Assembly: GCA_016206635.1 (NCBI GenBank)
Contig: JACQRF010000004.1
Coordinates: 1 to 6,717, forward strand
DNA from: Candidatus Omnitrophota bacterium
GTDB taxonomy: Bacteria; Omnitrophota; Gorgyraeia; 1-14-0-20-64-10; JACQQZ01
Direction: 5' to 3'
Length of the DNA stretch: 6,717 nucleotides
Part shown: positions 5,214-6,717 of the stretch, one piece after another
Position numbering within the stretch: position 1 is the first letter of the stretch
Layout of the letters: each line of letters begins with the position of its first letter
Notes under the pieces: generated by a model
What the model was told of the DNA's origin: nothing
What the model saw: the letters and a program-made list of their open reading frames with translations, nothing else
The model's database searches: none
Program-made: the position numbers and the translations under genes

Positions 5214-5894
5214 TTATTTCTGTGCGCGCAGCGACTGCACCGCGCGCGAGAAATCGTCGGGCCACGGGCAGCCGATCTCGAGGGGGCGGTGCGTGGCCGG
5301 ATGGAGCAATCCGAGCTGCGACGCGTGCAGCGGCACGCGCGCGAGCACGAAGGCCGCGCCGGGGTTATAGATCGGATCGTGCGCGAGCGGGTGGCCCGCC
5401 TGCTGGAACTGAATGCGGAGCTGATGGAATCGGCCGGTGACCGGGCGCGCCTCCACCAGCGTGTGCCCGCGGAATCGTTCCAGGACGGTGAAGGTGGTGC
5501 GCGCCAGCTGGCCGCGCTCGCCGGCGGGGGCCACGCGCCCCTCCGTCCATTTGGCGCCGCGGGCCAATCGGTGAGTCAGGACGCCGCCGCCCGCGGCGAT
5601 CACGCCCTGCACGATGGCGTGGTACACCTTGCGGATGCGGTGCTGGCGGAACTGTTCGCCGAGCGACTGCAGCGCCAGCGGGCTGCGCGCGAACACGACG
5701 ACCCCGCTCGTCTCGCGGTCGAGGCGATGGACCGCCCAGACCCGCCCCGCGTACTGCCGCTGGAGGCGGCCGATCAACGTCTGGGCCTTTGGCGTCCATT
5801 GGCTGGGCACGACCAGTTCGTCCGGCCCTTTGGCCACCGCCACCACGTGGTCATCCTCAAATAAGACCGTCACGTCCTTCGGCATCGCGCACAT
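5214..5894 (-). CDS. RluA-family RNA pseudouridine synthase, single catalytic domain
   Basis: A 226-residue enzyme expected to convert specific uridines in rRNA or tRNA to pseudouridine. The core motif HRLDRETSGVVVFA (56-69) carries the catalytic Asp59. Other family signatures are RKVYHAIVQG (88-97, conserved Tyr), TGRFHQLRIQF (153-163) and the HPLAHDPIY segment (168-176), then LHASQLGLLHPATHRPL near the C-terminus. There is no N-terminal S4 domain, so it is closer in design to the short RluA and TruC enzymes than to RluC/RluD; its length is near that of E. coli RluA (about 219). The usual NKPxG near the N-terminus is AKGPDELVVPS here, a mild variant. The exact target site cannot be read from sequence. 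The ATG at 5894 is taken as the start; a second ATG at 5885 is possible, and neither has a clear Shine-Dalgarno. It is followed by a strong terminator and so is probably monocistronic. Confidence 0.92.
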   Translation of the reverse strand: MCAMPKDVTVLFEDDHVVAVAKGPDELVVPSQWTPKAQTLIGRLQRQYAGRVWAVHRLDRETSGVVVFARSPLALQSLGEQFRQHRIRKVYHAIVQGVIAAGGGVLTHRLARGAKWTEGRVAPAGERGQLARTTFTVLERFRGHTLVEARPVTGRFHQLRIQFQQAGHPLAHDPIYNPGAAFVLARVPLHASQLGLLHPATHRPLEIGCPWPDDFSRAVQSLRAQK

Positions 5895-5922
5895 TGTAAC
5901 AGAATGCTATACTGTGTTTCTC
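5895..5922. promoter_or_regulatory. Compact divergent promoter between pseudouridine synthase and ppc genes
   Basis: Only 28 bp separate the two divergent start codons. On the plus strand TGCTATACT (5905-5913) is a good extended -10 (TG-N-TATACT), placing transcription start near 5920, two or three bases before the ppc ATG at 5923. On the minus strand TATAGC (5913-5908) overlaps the same bases and would place a start near 5901, about six bases before the ATG at 5894. Neither gene has a Shine-Dalgarno, consistent with leaderless or near-leaderless mRNAs. No good -35 is seen on either side. The plus-strand element is the stronger call. Confidence 0.5.
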
Positions 5923-6717
5923 ATGTCATCATCCCTCACCGCGACCAACCGGGCCGATGCCCGCCAAGCCATGGACCCGGCCCTGCGCCGCGACATCCGC
6001 TTCCTGACCTCCCTGCTGGGCCAAACGATTCTCGAGCAAGACGGGCGGCGGCTGTTCCGGTTGATCGAACGGATCCGGCGCCAGACCACCGCGATCCGCC
6101 AAGCGCCGGCCTCGTCGAAGATCTCCCGGCTGCGGCGCACCATCCACGCGCTCACCGTCGCTGACGCGACGAAGATCGCCCGGGCGTTCACGATCTATTT
6201 CCAGCTCGTGAACTTGGCCGAGGAGCAGCAGCGGATCCGCCGCCTGCGCGCGTACGAGGCGCAGCCGACGCCGCTGGCGATGTCGGGGCGCGCCTGCTTT
6301 CAAGAGCTGCGCAGCCGGCGCGTCCCCCTGCCCCGCCTGCGGCGGCTGTTGCAATCCTTGGCGATCCAACCGGTGTTGACGGCGCACCCGACCGAAGTGA
6401 AGCGCCGCACGACGATGGACCACCTGCTGGAGATGGCCCAGGACCTCGACGCGCTCGATCATCCTGACCTGCCGATCCGCGAACGGGCCCGCCTGACCGC
6501 GCGGCTGCGGGAACATCTGGAAATCCTGTGGCAGACCAACGAGGCGCGGCAGCGGCCGCTGACCGTGACGGACGAGATCTCGAACACGCTGTTCTATTTC
6601 GAGCGGACCATCCTCCCGCTCATCCCCCGCCTCTACGAGGATCTCCAACGCGCCCTGGGGCAGCACTACCCGTCCTGGACCGGGCCGCTGCCGACGTGCG
6701 GACCGGAGGCCCGGCAG
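5923..6717 (+). CDS. ppc: Phosphoenolpyruvate carboxylase, N-terminal 265 residues (truncated by window edge)
   Basis: PEP carboxylase fixes bicarbonate onto phosphoenolpyruvate to give oxaloacetate, refilling the TCA cycle in the cytoplasm. My translation from ATG at 5923 stays open to the right edge. The N-terminus shows family helices: DIRFLTSLLGQTILEQDG (24-41), IARAFTIYFQLVNLAEEQQR (85-104, matching the VARAFSQFLNLANTAEQ region of E. coli), then the signature QPVLTAHPTEVKRRTTMDHL (149-168) with catalytic His155, equivalent to E. coli His138. ILWQTNEARQRPLTVTDEIS (201-220) matches the SWHTDEIRKLRPSPVDEA block. The window holds roughly the first 30% of an enzyme of about 900 residues; the active-site GRGGS and PEP-binding regions lie outside. 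Met17 (5971) is an alternative start, but Met1 fits the promoter spacing. There is no Shine-Dalgarno. Confidence 0.95.
   Translation, partial: MSSSLTATNRADARQAMDPALRRDIRFLTSLLGQTILEQDGRRLFRLIERIRRQTTAIRQAPASSKISRLRRTIHALTVADATKIARAFTIYFQLVNLAEEQQRIRRLRAYEAQPTPLAMSGRACFQELRSRRVPLPRLRRLLQSLAIQPVLTAHPTEVKRRTTMDHLLEMAQDLDALDHPDLPIRERARLTARLREHLEILWQTNEARQRPLTVTDEISNTLFYFERTILPLIPRLYEDLQRALGQHYPSWTGPLPTCGPEARQ

Noticed and set aside
5289..5864. Plus-strand open frame (191 codons) opposite the pseudouridine synthase
   Set aside because: It mirrors the codon pattern of the real gene, has no recognisable motif and has no promoter or ribosome-binding site.
5929..6666. Minus-strand open frame (245 codons) opposite ppc
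   Set aside because: It is antisense to PEP carboxylase, which is certain from its HPTE signature; composition is typical of a shadow frame.

Overview
This is a GC-rich, almost entirely coding window from a Gram-negative-type environmental bacterium. The 7TM/GAF histidine kinase, the non-cyanobacterial acyl-ACP-reductase-like protein and a dispersed PSPRPSP-type palindromic repeat would fit lineages such as Nitrospirota or Methylomirabilota. That placement is inference; no rRNA or other marker is present.

Layout. Positions 1-5894 are all transcribed leftwards (minus strand). In transcription order they hold: a single-domain RluA-family pseudouridine synthase (5894-5214); a probable Rho-independent terminator (5140-5111) in a 148-bp spacer; a NYN/LabA-like PIN-fold protein (5065-4445); a small degenerate receiver-domain protein (4412-3912); a two-domain protein joining an SRPBCC/START-like domain to a long-chain acyl-ACP reductase (AAR)-like domain (3915-2374); a multi-pass membrane histidine kinase with a GAF domain (2383-155); and the first 51 codons of a response regulator (155-1, cut by the window edge). 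On the plus strand, phosphoenolpyruvate carboxylase starts at 5923 and runs off the right edge. It is divergent from the pseudouridine synthase, with 28 bp between their start codons. No gap exceeds 300 bases and no tRNA, rRNA, CRISPR array or transposase gene was seen.

How the genes may work together. The last four minus-strand genes are tightly coupled: a 4-bp ATGA overlap, a 10-bp overlap, then a 1-bp TGATG overlap. The NYN gene lies 32 bp upstream and may belong to the same transcript. This gives one probable operon holding a predicted fatty-aldehyde-forming (or related lipid) oxidoreductase with its own lipid-binding-type domain, plus a membrane sensor kinase, a response regulator and a receiver-like protein lacking key phosphorelay residues. 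The working idea is a lipid- or aldehyde-linked two-component module, and it is the most interesting thing in the window. No aldehyde-deformylating oxygenase gene is in the window, so alkane synthesis is not supported here.

Other points of note: a 23-bp perfect stem-loop repeat (9-bp arms) embedded in frame in the kinase GAF domain; a probable shared, divergent, near-leaderless promoter between the pseudouridine synthase and PEP carboxylase genes; and tandem GC-rich hairpins with a T-tract upstream of the NYN gene.
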